This document shows positions 1 to 9,354 of a stretch of 64,000 nucleotides of DNA, piece by piece; the stretch's first letter is position 1; every line of letters starts with the position of its first letter. Source of the DNA: Variovorax sp. PBL-H6 (GTDB lineage Bacteria; Pseudomonadota; Gammaproteobacteria; Burkholderiales; Burkholderiaceae_C); contig NZ_LR594659.1 in assembly GCF_901827155.1 (NCBI RefSeq), positions 248,001-312,000 of the forward strand, written 5' to 3'. The notes beneath the pieces were generated by a model. It ran no database searches. It worked only from the letters and a program-made list of their open reading frames with translations, and was not told the origin of the DNA. The translations under genes and the position numbers were made by a program.

Positions 1-422
1 TGAGCGGGCAGGGCGGGCTTTCCGATGAGGACGAAGGGAGAGGTGCCCACGGTCGCGACGGGAACGAAGTCCTTGAAGCTGTCGTAGCGCACCGCCGACG
101 GTGCCACCAGCGGCGCCACGTTGAGCGGGCTCGCCACCGCGAAGAGCAGGGTGTAGCCGTCCGGCGCCGCGCGAGCCGCCTTCTGCGTGCCGATGGTGCC
201 GGCAGCGCCCGCCACGTTCTCGATCACCACCGGCTGCTTGAGCTGCTCGCCGAGCTTGGCGGTGAGCAGGCGCGCCGTGGCATCGACGCCACCGCCGGCG
301 GCGAACGGCACAATCAGCGTGATCGGCTTGGCGGGATAGCTTTGCGCCTGGGCCGCCGTGCCGGCGGCTAGCGCCATCGCGGCGGCGGTGGAACGGAAGA
401 AGAAGGCTCGGGCTGCGGACAT
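1..422 (-). CDS. Bug-family tripartite-tricarboxylate-type substrate-binding protein (partial, C-terminus off the left edge)
   Basis: The reverse strand reads from an ATG at 422 to the window edge, giving about 140 N-terminal residues. They begin with a hydrophobic Ala-rich export signal ending near AQAQ. The diagnostic Bug start follows (YPAKPITLIVPFAAGGGVD), then a QPVVIENVAGA-type segment and an APDGYTLL block. Bug proteins are periplasmic receptors for carboxylates and other small metabolites; most in Burkholderiales are orphans without TctAB membrane partners. The gene diverges from the GntR regulator at 497, with a palindromic operator between them, so the regulator probably controls it. 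The ligand cannot be told. Confidence 0.9.
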   Translation of the reverse strand, partial: MSAARAFFFRSTAAAMALAAGTAAQAQSYPAKPITLIVPFAAGGGVDATARLLTAKLGEQLKQPVVIENVAGAAGTIGTQKAARAAPDGYTLLFAVASPLNVAPLVAPSAVRYDSFKDFVPVATVGTSPFVLIGKPALPA

Positions 423-479
423 GGTCGTTTCCTTGGTCGGTGAATGAACGGAAAGAAGCACCCTGGCGGTGCAGAATCT

Positions 480-504
480 ACTTGTTATGACAAGTTATGA
501 CAAG
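480..504. promoter_or_regulatory. GntR-type operator between the Bug gene and the GntR regulator
   Basis: Positions 480-495 form a perfect inverted repeat, ACTTGT-TATG-ACAAGT. It overlaps a tandem direct repeat of TTATGACAAG (485-494 and 495-504). This resembles the short palindromes bound by HutC/FarR-subfamily GntR proteins. The second copy runs into the regulator's own start codon (497-499), so binding would block both the divergent promoter and the regulator gene. The sites are seen in the sequence; their function is inferred. Confidence 0.6.
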
Positions 505-1264
505 CGACGCAAGTCGTATGCCAGCGTCGGCGTCAAGGCCATCGATGTCTGAGCTTCCTCAGTCCTTGCACGCGCAGCTTCGCGACGCGCTGCGCGCGCG
601 CATCCTCGACGGCGAACTCGAACCGGGGGCCAAGCTGCCTTCCGAATCAGAACTGACGGCGGCGCACGGCGTCAGCCGCATTACCGTGCGGCAGGCGCTG
701 AGTGCGCTCCAGGCCGAGGGCCTGATCGTCAAGCTGCACGGGAAAGGGGCATTCGTGTCCCATTCGAAGGCATCCCAGAGTCTCAACCGGCTGCAGGGAC
801 TGAACGAGGCGCTGTCGCTTGAACAGCACGCAGTCAGCAGCAAGCGGCTCGCATGGCGCGAAGTGAAGGCGCCCGCCTCGGTGGCACGACAGCTGCAATT
901 GCCGGCCGGCGAGGTGGTGTACCACCTGCAGACGCTGCGCTACCTGGACCGCGAGCCGCTCTCGGTGAACAGTTCCTGGCTGCCGCGCTTCCTGGGGGAA
1001 CGGCTGGCGCGCGTCGATTTCTCGCAGCGCGACCTCATCGAGGTCTTCGAGCACGAGGGCGGGCTCGACATCGGCGAGGCACAGCTCGAAATCGGAGCCG
1101 GCCTGGCGAAGCCGCAGGAGGCGAAGCTGTTGCAGCTCAAGCCTGGGGCGCCGGTGTTGCAGGTGGAGCGGCTGCTGCACCTGTCCGGCGGCGGCCCGGT
1201 CCATGTGGAGGTCGCGGTCTACCGTGCCGACACCTTCCGCTACAAGCTCAGCCTCCGGCGCTGA
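497..1264 (+). CDS. GntR-family transcriptional regulator, HutC/FarR type with UTRA domain
   Basis: 255 residues. The N-terminal winged helix-turn-helix (about residues 22-90) has the typical pattern: LRARILDGELEPGAKLPSE, then VSRITVRQALSALQAEG, then a KGAFV wing. A UTRA ligand-binding domain (about 105-250) follows and ends with the usual EVAVYRADTFRYKL block. An ATG at 548 would give a shorter protein that still has the whole HTH and is also plausible. The gene diverges from a Bug-type binding protein and overlaps a palindrome, which suggests autoregulation and control of that neighbour. The effector is unknown. Confidence 0.88.
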   Translation: MTSDASRMPASASRPSMSELPQSLHAQLRDALRARILDGELEPGAKLPSESELTAAHGVSRITVRQALSALQAEGLIVKLHGKGAFVSHSKASQSLNRLQGLNEALSLEQHAVSSKRLAWREVKAPASVARQLQLPAGEVVYHLQTLRYLDREPLSVNSSWLPRFLGERLARVDFSQRDLIEVFEHEGGLDIGEAQLEIGAGLAKPQEAKLLQLKPGAPVLQVERLLHLSGGGPVHVEVAVYRADTFRYKLSLRR

Positions 1265-1285
1265 GGCTCACAGCGACGTCAGCGA

Positions 1286-1834
1286 CTACAGCGGGTGCTC
1301 GGTATAGAACCGGCCGCCGTGGAACAGCAGCGGAGAGGCGCCGGGGCTGTGCGCGCAGCGCTCGACCTCGCCGACGAAGATCACGTGGTCTCCTTCGTCG
1401 TAGCGGCTGCGGTTGAAGCATTCGAAGCTCGCCGCCACGCCTGCAAGCACCGGCGCGCCGCCGTAGCCTTCGGTGAAGGCGACATCCACCCAACGGTCCA
1501 CGTCCTTGGTGGCGAAACGCTCGGCCAGGTCCTTCTGGTTGGAGCCCAGGATGTTGATCGCATAGTGCGAGCCAGTGCTGAGCGCGACCATCGAGGCGGC
1601 GCTGCGCGCCAGGCTCCACAGCACCAGCGGCGGATCGAGCGACACGGAGTTGAAGGAATTGGCCGTGAGGCCGACCAGCCGTCCGTTGGCCGCGCGCGCG
1701 GTGACGATGGTGACGCCGGTCGCGAACATGCCCAGGGCTGCGCGGAATTCGTCGGTCGTGAAGGAGGGCGGTTTCGCCTGGGCGGGAGCGGTCACGGAGG
1801 AGCTGCGAAGTGAGGGGATATTCTGGCCGATCAC
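1286..1834 (-). CDS. flavin reductase-like (FMN-binding split-barrel) protein
   Basis: 182 residues. After a short leader the protein matches the flavin reductase/DIM6-NTAB family: FRAALGMFATGVTIVTA, GLTANSFNSVSLDPPLVLWSL, YAINIL, and a C-terminal HVIFVGEVE followed by LLFHGGRFY. These proteins are the small NAD(P)H:flavin reductase components that feed reduced flavin to a partner monooxygenase. No partner oxygenase is next to it, so its role is open. It is convergent with the GntR gene (22-bp gap) and lies 24 bp downstream of the SpmA/B-like gene on the same strand. Confidence 0.88.
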   Translation of the reverse strand: MIGQNIPSLRSSSVTAPAQAKPPSFTTDEFRAALGMFATGVTIVTARAANGRLVGLTANSFNSVSLDPPLVLWSLARSAASMVALSTGSHYAINILGSNQKDLAERFATKDVDRWVDVAFTEGYGGAPVLAGVAASFECFNRSRYDEGDHVIFVGEVERCAHSPGASPLLFHGGRFYTEHPL

Positions 1835-1858
1835 TCCGGCGGGCGCCGCCTCCCGGGT

Positions 1859-3088
1859 TCAGCCGAAGAACCAGTAGCCGACGCCAATGGCACCCAGCAC
1901 ACCGGCGAGCTCGGCCAGAAGCGCGCAACCCACCGCGTGCCGGGCCCGATGGATGCCCACGGCGCCGAAGTAAACGGCCAGCACGTAGAAGGTGGTTTCC
2001 GTGCTGCCCTGGATGGTGGCTGCAACCTTCGCCGCGAAGCTGTCGACACCCTGGCTCTGCATGGTCTCGATCAGCATCGCGCGCGCCGCACTGCCTGAGA
2101 AGGGCTTGACCAGCGCAGTGGGCAGGGCGTCGATGAAGCGCGTGTCCCAGCCCGCGAGGCCGACCGCCCAGCGGACGCCCGACAGCACGAACTCCAGCGC
2201 ACCCGAAGCCCGAAGCACGCCTACTGCGCACAGCATTGCCACCAGGTAGGGCAGCAGGTTCTTCGCCACGTCGAAGCCTTCCTTTGCGCCCTCGACGAAG
2301 CACTCGTAGACCTTGACGCGGCGCAGCGCGCCGGCCAGCAGGAAGACGAGCACGATTCCGAAGAGCGTGAGGTTGCCCAGCAGCGAGGAGAGCGAGGCCA
2401 GCGCGGCAGCCGAGAGCGTGGCCAGCAGCGCAATGAAGCCGGCGAGCAGCAGTGCGCCGGGCAGCAGATACGCGAGCACGACCGGGTCCCACAACCTGAG
2501 CCGCTGCACGAAGGCCACCGAGAGGAGGCCCACCAGCGTCGAGCAGCTGGTGGCGAGCAGGATCGGCAGGAACACCAGGGTCGGATCGGCCGCACCCTGC
2601 TGCGCACGGTACATGAAGATGGTGACGGGCAGCAGCGTGAGAGACGAGGCATTGAGCACGAGGAACAGGATCTGCGCATTGCTCGCCGTGGTCGCGCTCG
2701 GATTGAGGCTTTGCAACTCGCGCATTGCCTTCAGCCCGATGGGCGTGGCTGCGTTGTCCAGGCCCAGTGCATTGGCCGCGAAGTTCATGGTTATGAGGCC
2801 CAGCGCCGGATGCCCCGCGGGCACTTCGGGCATGAGCCGCCGGAACAGGGGGCCGAGCAGCCGCGCAAGACCAGCGACCAGGCCCGCGGCCTCGGCGATG
2901 CGCAGGAAGCCCATCCACAGCGTCAGCGTGCCGAACAGCAGCACCATCACTTCGACCGAGAGCTTGGCCATGCCGAACAGGCTGTCCACGATGGCGGCGA
3001 ACACCGTCGCATCGCCGCCGATCAGCCAGCGCGAGAATGCGGCCAAGGCTGCCGCCAGAAAAAAGCCGAGCCACAAGCCGTTGAGCAC
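1859..3088 (-). CDS. SpmA/SpmB-type nucleoside-recognition (Gate) domain membrane protein
   Basis: 409 residues and very hydrophobic, with about ten membrane segments. The N-terminal half resembles SpmA (TLWMGFLRIAEAAGL, GLITMNFAANALGLDNAATPIGLKAM) and the C-terminal half SpmB (AKNLLPYLVAMLCAVGVLR, a PFSGSAARAM block, IQGSTETTFYVLAVYFG). The two are fused in one chain. Proteins named for Bacillus spore maturation occur widely in non-sporulating proteobacteria with unknown transport roles. The start is a GTG at 3088 preceded by an AAAGGGA stretch; no better ATG is visible. Confidence 0.85.
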   Translation of the reverse strand: MLNGLWLGFFLAAALAAFSRWLIGGDATVFAAIVDSLFGMAKLSVEVMVLLFGTLTLWMGFLRIAEAAGLVAGLARLLGPLFRRLMPEVPAGHPALGLITMNFAANALGLDNAATPIGLKAMRELQSLNPSATTASNAQILFLVLNASSLTLLPVTIFMYRAQQGAADPTLVFLPILLATSCSTLVGLLSVAFVQRLRLWDPVVLAYLLPGALLLAGFIALLATLSAAALASLSSLLGNLTLFGIVLVFLLAGALRRVKVYECFVEGAKEGFDVAKNLLPYLVAMLCAVGVLRASGALEFVLSGVRWAVGLAGWDTRFIDALPTALVKPFSGSAARAMLIETMQSQGVDSFAAKVAATIQGSTETTFYVLAVYFGAVGIHRARHAVGCALLAELAGVLGAIGVGYWFFG

Positions 3089-3172
3089 GCGTATCCCTTT
3101 GCCGATGCCGTTCTTCGAAGTTGCGCGCGATCATAGGCGGCGCCGTGGCGTCCTCTTCTCCTTGAAAGACCT

Positions 3173-4717
3173 ATGAATCTTCGCCGTCGAGATCTGAATC
3201 GCGCCGCGCTGTGGCTCGCCCTGTGCGGCTGGGCGGCCGCGCCGCCTGCGCGCGCGCAACCGGCGCCGCGCTGGCGTTCGAACCCTTTCACGCTCGGAGT
3301 CGCCAGCGGCCAGCCGCGGCCGGACAGTGTCGTGCTCTGGACGCGGCTGGTGGCCGAGGACGACGAGCCGGGTTTCGAGGGTCTTCAGCGCTGCGCCGTG
3401 CACTACGAAGTCTTCGGCGATGCCGAGCTCAAGCGACCTGTCATGCAGGGGGAAGTGCATGCCGAAGCGGCGCACGCCTTCAGCGTGCACGTGCACGTGC
3501 AAGGCTTGGCGCCGCAACGCGAGTACTGGTACCGCTTCAGCTGCGGTGATGCACGCAGCACGGTCGGACGCACGCGCACGGCCCCTGCCGTGGATGCGGC
3601 GGTGCCGCGGCTGCGCTTCGCACTCGCCTCCTGCCAGAACTACGAGCATGGCTACTACGCGGCGCATCGCGAGATCTCGACGCGCGAGCTCGACTTCGTG
3701 CTCTTCGCCGGCGACTACATCTACGAAGGCAGCAGCCAGGGGCCGATGCCGCGCCGTCACGGAGCGCCCATTCCGTTGACGTTAGAGGAATACCGAGCGC
3801 GCCATGCGCTGTACAAGCGCGACGCCGATCTGCAGGCCGCACATGCAGCCCACCCGTGGATCCTGACCTGGGACGACCACGAGGTGGTCAACGACTACGC
3901 CAACGATCGCGACCCGGCGTACACCGAGCCTGCGCTCTTCCTGCAGCGCCGCGCGGCGGCCTACCGCGCCTACTTCGAGCACATGCCGCTGCTGCTGCCG
4001 CCGCAAGGGGCCGCGATGCGCATTCACGACCGCTTCGCCTGGGGGCGGCTGGCCGAGCTCTGGACGCTCGACACGCGGCAGTACCGCAGCCACCACGTCT
4101 GCCCGGACCCGGCGCACGACTGGGGACGCCTGGTGATCGGCTGCGAGGCGTTGGCGGACCCGTCGCGCACCATGCTCGGCGCCGACCAGGCGCGGTGGCT
4201 CGCGCAGGGCCTGGCGGCATCCGGAAGGCAATGGAAGCTGCTGGGGCAATCCACCCAGATGAGCTCCGCCAGCCTCGATGCGCCGCGGGGCCGCCAATCC
4301 TGGACCGACGGCTGGGACGGCTATCCCGAGGCGCGGCGGCAGTTGCTGCAAGGCATCGGCGAGGGAGGCCTGCGCGACGTGGTGGTGCTGGGCGGCGACG
4401 TGCACCGGTACGTGGCCGCCGACCTGCGCGTGGTGCCCAACGACACGGCGTCGCCGGTGGTCGCAAGCGAGTTCGTCGGCGGCTCGATCAGCTCGCGCGG
4501 CGCCAGCCGGACCTCGATGGAATGGCTGCAGCGCGACAACCCCGACGTGCTGCATGCGCGCGGCGACGAGCGCGGCTATGCCTTCATCGAGGCCACACCC
4601 AAGGCCATGCAGTGCGAGTTCCGCGCGACTGCGCATCCGGCGGCGCCCGACGCGCGCTTCCACACCCAGGCGCGTTTCGCCGTCGAAGCCGGCCATGCGG
4701 GCGTGAAGCCGGCATGA
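3173..4717 (+). CDS. PhoD-like alkaline phosphatase / phosphodiesterase
   Basis: 514 residues. The N-terminus (MNLRRRDLNRAAL, then a hydrophobic run ending PPARAQ) is a Tat signal with the twin-arginine pair, as expected for PhoD enzymes exported folded. The N-terminal accessory domain begins at NPFTLGVASGQPRPDSVVLWTRL. The metallophosphatase core carries RFALASCQNYEHGYYAA, the FVLFAGDYIYEG metal-ligand block, WDDHEVVNDYA, and a late VVVLGGDVHRY histidine motif. It probably releases phosphate from extracellular phosphomono- or diesters. It converges with the metallophosphoesterase gene six bases away. Confidence 0.92.
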   Translation: MNLRRRDLNRAALWLALCGWAAAPPARAQPAPRWRSNPFTLGVASGQPRPDSVVLWTRLVAEDDEPGFEGLQRCAVHYEVFGDAELKRPVMQGEVHAEAAHAFSVHVHVQGLAPQREYWYRFSCGDARSTVGRTRTAPAVDAAVPRLRFALASCQNYEHGYYAAHREISTRELDFVLFAGDYIYEGSSQGPMPRRHGAPIPLTLEEYRARHALYKRDADLQAAHAAHPWILTWDDHEVVNDYANDRDPAYTEPALFLQRRAAAYRAYFEHMPLLLPPQGAAMRIHDRFAWGRLAELWTLDTRQYRSHHVCPDPAHDWGRLVIGCEALADPSRTMLGADQARWLAQGLAASGRQWKLLGQSTQMSSASLDAPRGRQSWTDGWDGYPEARRQLLQGIGEGGLRDVVVLGGDVHRYVAADLRVVPNDTASPVVASEFVGGSISSRGASRTSMEWLQRDNPDVLHARGDERGYAFIEATPKAMQCEFRATAHPAAPDARFHTQARFAVEAGHAGVKPA

Positions 4718-4723
4718 GCCTGC

Positions 4724-5554
4724 TCAGGCGGTGCGCGCTGGACGCCTCGGCGGCACCTCGATGAGCAGCTCGGGTCTGAAACCCTCCTGCTCCCCCTTGG
4801 TCTCGTAGCCCAGCGGGTTCGCCACGACCCGGCAACCGTCCTTCACATAGTCGAAGGCGCAATGCAGGTGGCCGTGAAGCCACAGGTCGGCGCGGGGCAG
4901 CAGCTCGTCCAGCGAGTTGCAGAAGCCCGCAGTGCCAGGGCTCAGTCCGTAACGCGGATCGGCGCTCGCCAGCGTCGGCGCGAAGTGCGTGACAGCCACG
5001 GTCGGCCCCTCGAAGTGTTGAGCCAATGCCTGACGCAGCCAGGCCTGGCACGTCAGTGAGTGCTCTCTCAACGCGTCGGCGAGAAAGATCTCGCCGGCCC
5101 GCATGGTCCCTGCTTTCTCCAAGTAGAAGTTGGCGGCACGCATCGCTTTGCCGCGCTTCTTCAGGGCCTCGCTCATGCTGTCGCCGTGCTCGATCAGCGC
5201 ATCGAAGTCGGCCCACAAGGTGGTGCCGATGAAGCGGACGCCGTCGATCACGCGGCTTTCGCGCTCGAGCCACTGGATCTCCAGTGCCTCGCACAACGCG
5301 CGCAGGCGCTCGTGGGTTTGGTCGAAGTCGGCGCTGTCGTATTCGTGATTGCCCGGCACGTAAAGCACCGGGGTCGGCCAGCCGTGGCGTGGTGAAAAGC
5401 GGGTGAGACCGAAGTCGGGCTCGAGCAGGCGCGATCCCGATTGATAGGAGCCGATATCGCCAGCGAGGATCAGCAGATCGGCGCCGGGTGCCGGCGTGAT
5501 GCAGCACCGGGGATGCACCTCCAGATGAAGATCCGAGAGCAGCTGAAGCTTCAT
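4724..5554 (-). CDS. calcineurin-like metallophosphoesterase
   Basis: 276 residues with the full set of metallophosphoesterase motifs: DLHLE near the start, LLILAGDIGSY, VPGNHEYD, VTHFAPT and WLHGHLH. These supply the Asp, Asn and His ligands for a two-metal centre. There is no signal peptide, so the enzyme is cytoplasmic. The substrate cannot be inferred. The gene is a single transcription unit, convergent with the phosphatase gene on its right-hand end. Confidence 0.88.
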   Translation of the reverse strand: MKLQLLSDLHLEVHPRCCITPAPGADLLILAGDIGSYQSGSRLLEPDFGLTRFSPRHGWPTPVLYVPGNHEYDSADFDQTHERLRALCEALEIQWLERESRVIDGVRFIGTTLWADFDALIEHGDSMSEALKKRGKAMRAANFYLEKAGTMRAGEIFLADALREHSLTCQAWLRQALAQHFEGPTVAVTHFAPTLASADPRYGLSPGTAGFCNSLDELLPRADLWLHGHLHCAFDYVKDGCRVVANPLGYETKGEQEGFRPELLIEVPPRRPARTA

Positions 5555-5677
5555 TGCGCCAGTCTAGGCGAATATCCCTATGCGCAAAGCGCATGAGGTT
5601 GGGCTGGAAATATTGGGGAAAACCCTTAATCTTGGTTCATCACCCACTCCAGCGCGGCTTGCACGCCCGCAAACGTC

Positions 5678-5851
5678 ATGTTCAGCCTAGTTGCCCAAGC
5701 GGCACGCCTGTTTCGCTTCAACCCCGTCGAAACCCCTTCGAGCCCAGCCACCGCCTTGATGGAAAGCGCCGGCTCCCGCGCCGGCCTGGATGCGCACCAC
5801 GCGCAGGAACTGCGCGCTGCCGCGACCGCCTGGCTCAGCGTCGTTCGCTAA
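5678..5851 (+). CDS. small protein of unknown function (57 aa)
   Basis: An ATG at 5678 opens a 57-codon frame ending in TAA at 5849-5851. The product starts MFSLVAQAARLFRFNP and ends AATAWLSVVR; it is short, mildly basic and has no membrane segment. The Ala-rich composition and third-position G/C look coding. The stop overlaps the end of the convergent LysR gene by four bases. I recall similar short proteins in Comamonadaceae but recognise no function. No strong ribosome-binding site is visible, so confidence is moderate. Confidence 0.5.
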   Translation: MFSLVAQAARLFRFNPVETPSSPATALMESAGSRAGLDAHHAQELRAAATAWLSVVR

Positions 5852-6822
5852 GCCGGTCCGCCGGGCGCGCCGGCAAAGGCCGCCCTTGCCGAACGCAGCA
5901 GCGCTTGCCGCAGCCAACCATGGGCCGGCCCGTGCTGCGCCCGCCGATGCCAGATGGCGTCCACATGCACCAGCGGCTGCTGAAAAGGCAGCTCCTGCAG
6001 CAAGAACTGCTCGTCGATACCCGTCACCTTGACGAAATGCCGGGGTAGCACCGTCAGCAGGTCCGAATTGGCCACCACCCGGCCGGCGGTGAAGAACTGG
6101 TTGACCGTCGCCACGATGCGCCGCTCCCGGCCCAGCGCACCGAGCGTCTGGTCGATGAAGCCGTAGGGCCGGCCCGAGAAGCTCACCAGCAGGTGGCGCG
6201 CCGTGCAGAACGCATCCAGCGTCAGCGGCTGCCCCGCGAGCGGATGGCCACGCCGCATCACGCACACGTATTCGCCCACGTAGAGCCGCTGTGTGTCGAA
6301 TGGCAGCAGGGCGGCATCGGACTGTCCGCGCGCAGCCAAGTTGGCGATCACTGCCGGAAAGTAGCCGATGGCCATGTCTACCTCCTCGCTCTCGAGCAGA
6401 CGTCGGGGATCGCGCGTGGTCAGGGGCAGGACCCGTAGCGAAATGGCGGGTGCCTCTTCCTCGACGATCTTGATCAGCCCCGGAATCAGCTCCGCTGCAG
6501 TGGCATCAGCCATGGCGAGAACGAAGGTGTTGTCGGCGATGGCTGGATCGAATTCGCCCGGCGCCAGCGTGTGCTGCAGTTGTTGCAACGCGCCGCGCAC
6601 GGTGGGCCACAGCGCCATTGCGCGCGGCGTGGGCTCGACGCCGGCGCCCGAGCGACGCACGAGTTCGTCGCCCAGCGTTTCGCGCAGCCGCCGCAACGCA
6701 TTGCTCACGGCGGGCTGCGTGATCGAGAGATTGCGGGCCGCGCGCGTGAGATTGCGCTCGGCCATCACCTCGTCGAAGACGCGCAGGAGGTTCAGGTCCA
6801 ATGTGCGAAAGTTGACATCCAT
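5848..6822 (-). CDS. LysR-family transcriptional regulator
   Basis: 324 residues. The N-terminal HTH (LDLNLLRVFDEVMAERNLTRAARNLSITQPAVSNALRRLRETLGDELVRR) is the NodD/SyrM-like subgroup with MDVNFRTLDLNLL at the start. A type 2 periplasmic-binding-like effector domain follows (about residues 90-310). The gene diverges from a small membrane protein gene at 6930 with a 107-base gap, so that gene is a possible target. Confidence 0.9.
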   Translation of the reverse strand: MDVNFRTLDLNLLRVFDEVMAERNLTRAARNLSITQPAVSNALRRLRETLGDELVRRSGAGVEPTPRAMALWPTVRGALQQLQHTLAPGEFDPAIADNTFVLAMADATAAELIPGLIKIVEEEAPAISLRVLPLTTRDPRRLLESEEVDMAIGYFPAVIANLAARGQSDAALLPFDTQRLYVGEYVCVMRRGHPLAGQPLTLDAFCTARHLLVSFSGRPYGFIDQTLGALGRERRIVATVNQFFTAGRVVANSDLLTVLPRHFVKVTGIDEQFLLQELPFQQPLVHVDAIWHRRAQHGPAHGWLRQALLRSARAAFAGAPGGPA

Positions 6823-6929
6823 AAGTACGATGAATGATAGACATCATGAAGCTAAAGTGGAAAAGCACTAGGGAAACCACTAATATCACTGCATCGGTAT
6901 TAGTCATCAGTCCTAGGAGGGACCTCATC

Positions 6930-7448
6930 ATGACCAGCTTTGTCCATGTTGAACAACCGGCCACTCATCCGGGCGTTGCCCGCGCTGAAGCCGTCATCGA
7001 CCACATTCGCTCTGCCCGCCGCAGCTTCGACGGCGCCCGCGGTTTGGCAGCCTTGCTGCTGGCGGCGATCGTCGCCTCGCTGCTCGTCGTCGCCGACTCG
7101 CTCATCTCGACCTGGAACGACGGTGGGTTGCTCGTCGCCTGGCTCGTCATGTGGGGCGTGGGTTTTGCAGCCCTCGGCCTTTTCGCCGGCACCGCGCGCA
7201 GCGTGGCGGTTCGGACAGTGACGGCGGTTCGCACGTCGGCACGCCGCATGGCCGCCGCCCGCGCCGACGAGCAGTTCCTGGCCTATGCCAAGCAGGATCC
7301 GCGCATTCTTCGCGATCTGCAGGCAATCAGCACGCGCCAGGAAACGGAGGCGACCGAGATCGCGGCATCGGCCAAGATCGCTGCCGACGCGAGCGTGCCG
7401 ACCCTGTACTCGGCGCTGCGCGCCGTGAACCTCGGCCAGCACTACTGA
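6930..7448 (+). CDS. hypothetical inner-membrane protein with two transmembrane segments
   Basis: 172 residues. The start at 6930 is chosen because a strong AGGAGG lies 10 bases upstream (6915-6920); an earlier in-frame ATG at 6834 lacks one. Two hydrophobic helices (about residues 41-58 and 66-88) are joined by a short acidic loop, followed by a long Ala/Arg/Glu-rich soluble tail likely to be helical. No family is recognised. It diverges from the LysR gene and is followed by a strong terminator. Confidence 0.8.
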   Translation: MTSFVHVEQPATHPGVARAEAVIDHIRSARRSFDGARGLAALLLAAIVASLLVVADSLISTWNDGGLLVAWLVMWGVGFAALGLFAGTARSVAVRTVTAVRTSARRMAAARADEQFLAYAKQDPRILRDLQAISTRQETEATEIAASAKIAADASVPTLYSALRAVNLGQHY

Positions 7449-7462
7449 TCGATCGCGTGATG

Positions 7463-7489
7463 AAAAAAGCCGCCCTCGGGCGGCTTTTT
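7463..7489. terminator. bidirectional intrinsic terminator
   Basis: GCCGCCC-TC-GGGCGGC (7469-7484) is a perfect 7-bp stem flanked by six A's on the left and five T's on the right, so it works on both strands. It lies between the convergent membrane-protein gene and pckG. Confidence 0.9.
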
Positions 7490-7506
7490 GCTTTTGGCCG
7501 GGCCTT

Positions 7507-9354
7507 TCAGGCAGCCAGTCGCTGCTCGATGGCCGCCTTGGTGGCTGGCAGCTCCTTGGGCAGATGATGCGCCAGCTGCTGGAACAGCTCCGCATGCAGC
7601 TTCAGCTCCGCCTGCCATGCGGCCTTGTCGATGTGGGTGACCGTGGCGAACTGCTCGGCGCTGAAATCGAGGCCGGACCAGTTGAGGTCTTCGTACCGCG
7701 GGCTGACGCCGAACACATGCTCCTTGCCCTCGGCCTTGTCTTCGATGCGGTCGATCATCCACTTCAGCACACGCATGTTCTCGCCGTAGCCGGGCCAGAC
7801 GAATTTGCCATCGGCGCCCTTGCGGAACCAGTTGGTCGTGTAGATCTTGGGCAGGCGGGCGCCCGCGGCCTCGAGCTTCTTGCCGAGGTCCAGCCAATGC
7901 TGGAAGTAGTCGCTCATGTTGTAGCCGGCGAAAGGCAGCATCGCGAACGGGTCGCGCCGTACGACACCCTGCTGGCCGCCAGCGGCTGCGGTGGTCTCGG
8001 AACCCATGGTCGCAGCCATGTAGACGCCCTCGATCCAGTTGCGCGCCTCGGTCACCAGCGGCACGGTGGTGGAGCGTCGGCCACCGAAAATGAAGGCATC
8101 GATCGCCACGCCCTTGGGGTCGTCCCAGGCGTCGTCGAGCGCTGGATTGTTGGCGGCGGCGACCGTAAAGCGCGCGTTCGGATGCGAGGCCTTGGCGCCG
8201 GTCTCCTTCGCGATGGCGGGCGTCCAGTCCTTGCCCTGCCAGTCGATCGCGTGGGCCGGGGGCTCGCCCATGCCTTCCCACCAGACGTCGCCATCGTCCG
8301 TCAGGGCCACGTTCGTGAAGATCACGTCGCGGTCCAGGCTGGCCATGCAGTTCGGATTGGTCTTGACGTTGGTTCCGGGCGCAACGCCGAAGTAGCCGGC
8401 CTCCGGGTTGATGGCGCGCAGCTTGCCGTCCGCACCGGGCTTGATCCAGGCGATGTCGTCGCCGATCGTCGTGACCTTCCACCCCTCGAACCCCGCCGGC
8501 GGGATCAGCATCGCGAAGTTGGTCTTGCCGCAGGCACTCGGGAAGGCCGCAGCCACGTGGTATTTCTTGCCCTCCGGATTGGTGACGCCGAGGATCAGCA
8601 TGTGCTCTGCCAGCCAGCCTTCGTCGCGGCCCATGTTCGAGGCGATGCGCAGGGCGAAGCACTTCTTGCCCAGCAGCGCATTGCCGCCGTAGCCCGAGCC
8701 GTAGCTCCAGATCTCGCGGGTCTCGGGGTAGTGGACGATGTACTTGGTCTTGTTGCAAGGCCAGGCCACGTCCTTCTCGCCGGCCTGCAGCGGCGCGCCG
8801 ACCGTGTGAACACAGGGAACGAAGTCGCCCTCGGCGCCCAGGACGTCGTACACGGCCTTGCCCATGCGGGTCATGATCTTCATGTTGACTGCTACATACG
8901 GGCTGTCGGACAGCTCGATGCCGATGTGGGCGATCGGCGAGCCCAGCGGGCCCATGCTGAACGGGACGACGTACATCGTGCGGCCCTTCATGCAGCCATC
9001 GAACAGCGGCTGCAGCGTGGCGCGCATCTCGGCCGGCGCCATCCAGTTGTTGGTGGGCCCGGCGGCTTCCTTTTTCTCGGAACAGATGAAGGTGCGATCT
9101 TCGACGCGGGCGACATCGCTCGGGTCAGAGGTGGCGAGGAAGGAGTTGGGCCGTTTCGCGGGGTTCAGTTTCTTGAAGGTGCCGGCGTCCACCAGCAACT
9201 GGCACAGGCGTTCGTATTCTTCCTGGCTGCCATCGCACCAGTGGATGGCTTCGGGCTTGCACAGCGCGGCCATGTCCGCGACCCAGGCGACCAGCTTGGT
9301 GTTCTTGACGTAGGCAGGTGCCTGTACGGCAAGGCCCTTCAGTGGTGCGTTCAT
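7507..9354 (-). CDS. pckG: phosphoenolpyruvate carboxykinase (GTP)
   Basis: 615 residues, the normal length for GTP-type PEPCK. It converts oxaloacetate and GTP to phosphoenolpyruvate, CO2 and GDP, the entry step of gluconeogenesis from organic acids. Visible motifs include the P-loop with the reactive cysteine ([14 protein letters not shown], about residue 281-294), the kinase-2 region [10 protein letters not shown], the GTP-site [14 protein letters not shown], and the [11 protein letters not shown] block. An AGGAG sits just before the ATG. No regulatory element is recognised in the 170 bases upstream. Confidence 0.97.
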   Translation of the reverse strand: MNAPLKGLAVQAPAYVKNTKLVAWVADMAALCKPEAIHWCDGSQEEYERLCQLLVDAGTFKKLNPAKRPNSFLATSDPSDVARVEDRTFICSEKKEAAGPTNNWMAPAEMRATLQPLFDGCMKGRTMYVVPFSMGPLGSPIAHIGIELSDSPYVAVNMKIMTRMGKAVYDVLGAEGDFVPCVHTVGAPLQAGEKDVAWPCNKTKYIVHYPETREIWSYGSGYGGNALLGKKCFALRIASNMGRDEGWLAEHMLILGVTNPEGKKYHVAAAFPSACGKTNFAMLIPPAGFEGWKVTTIGDDIAWIKPGADGKLRAINPEAGYFGVAPGTNVKTNPNCMASLDRDVIFTNVALTDDGDVWWEGMGEPPAHAIDWQGKDWTPAIAKETGAKASHPNARFTVAAANNPALDDAWDDPKGVAIDAFIFGGRRSTTVPLVTEARNWIEGVYMAATMGSETTAAAGGQQGVVRRDPFAMLPFAGYNMSDYFQHWLDLGKKLEAAGARLPKIYTTNWFRKGADGKFVWPGYGENMRVLKWMIDRIEDKAEGKEHVFGVSPRYEDLNWSGLDFSAEQFATVTHIDKAAWQAELKLHAELFQQLAHHLPKELPATKAAIEQRLAA

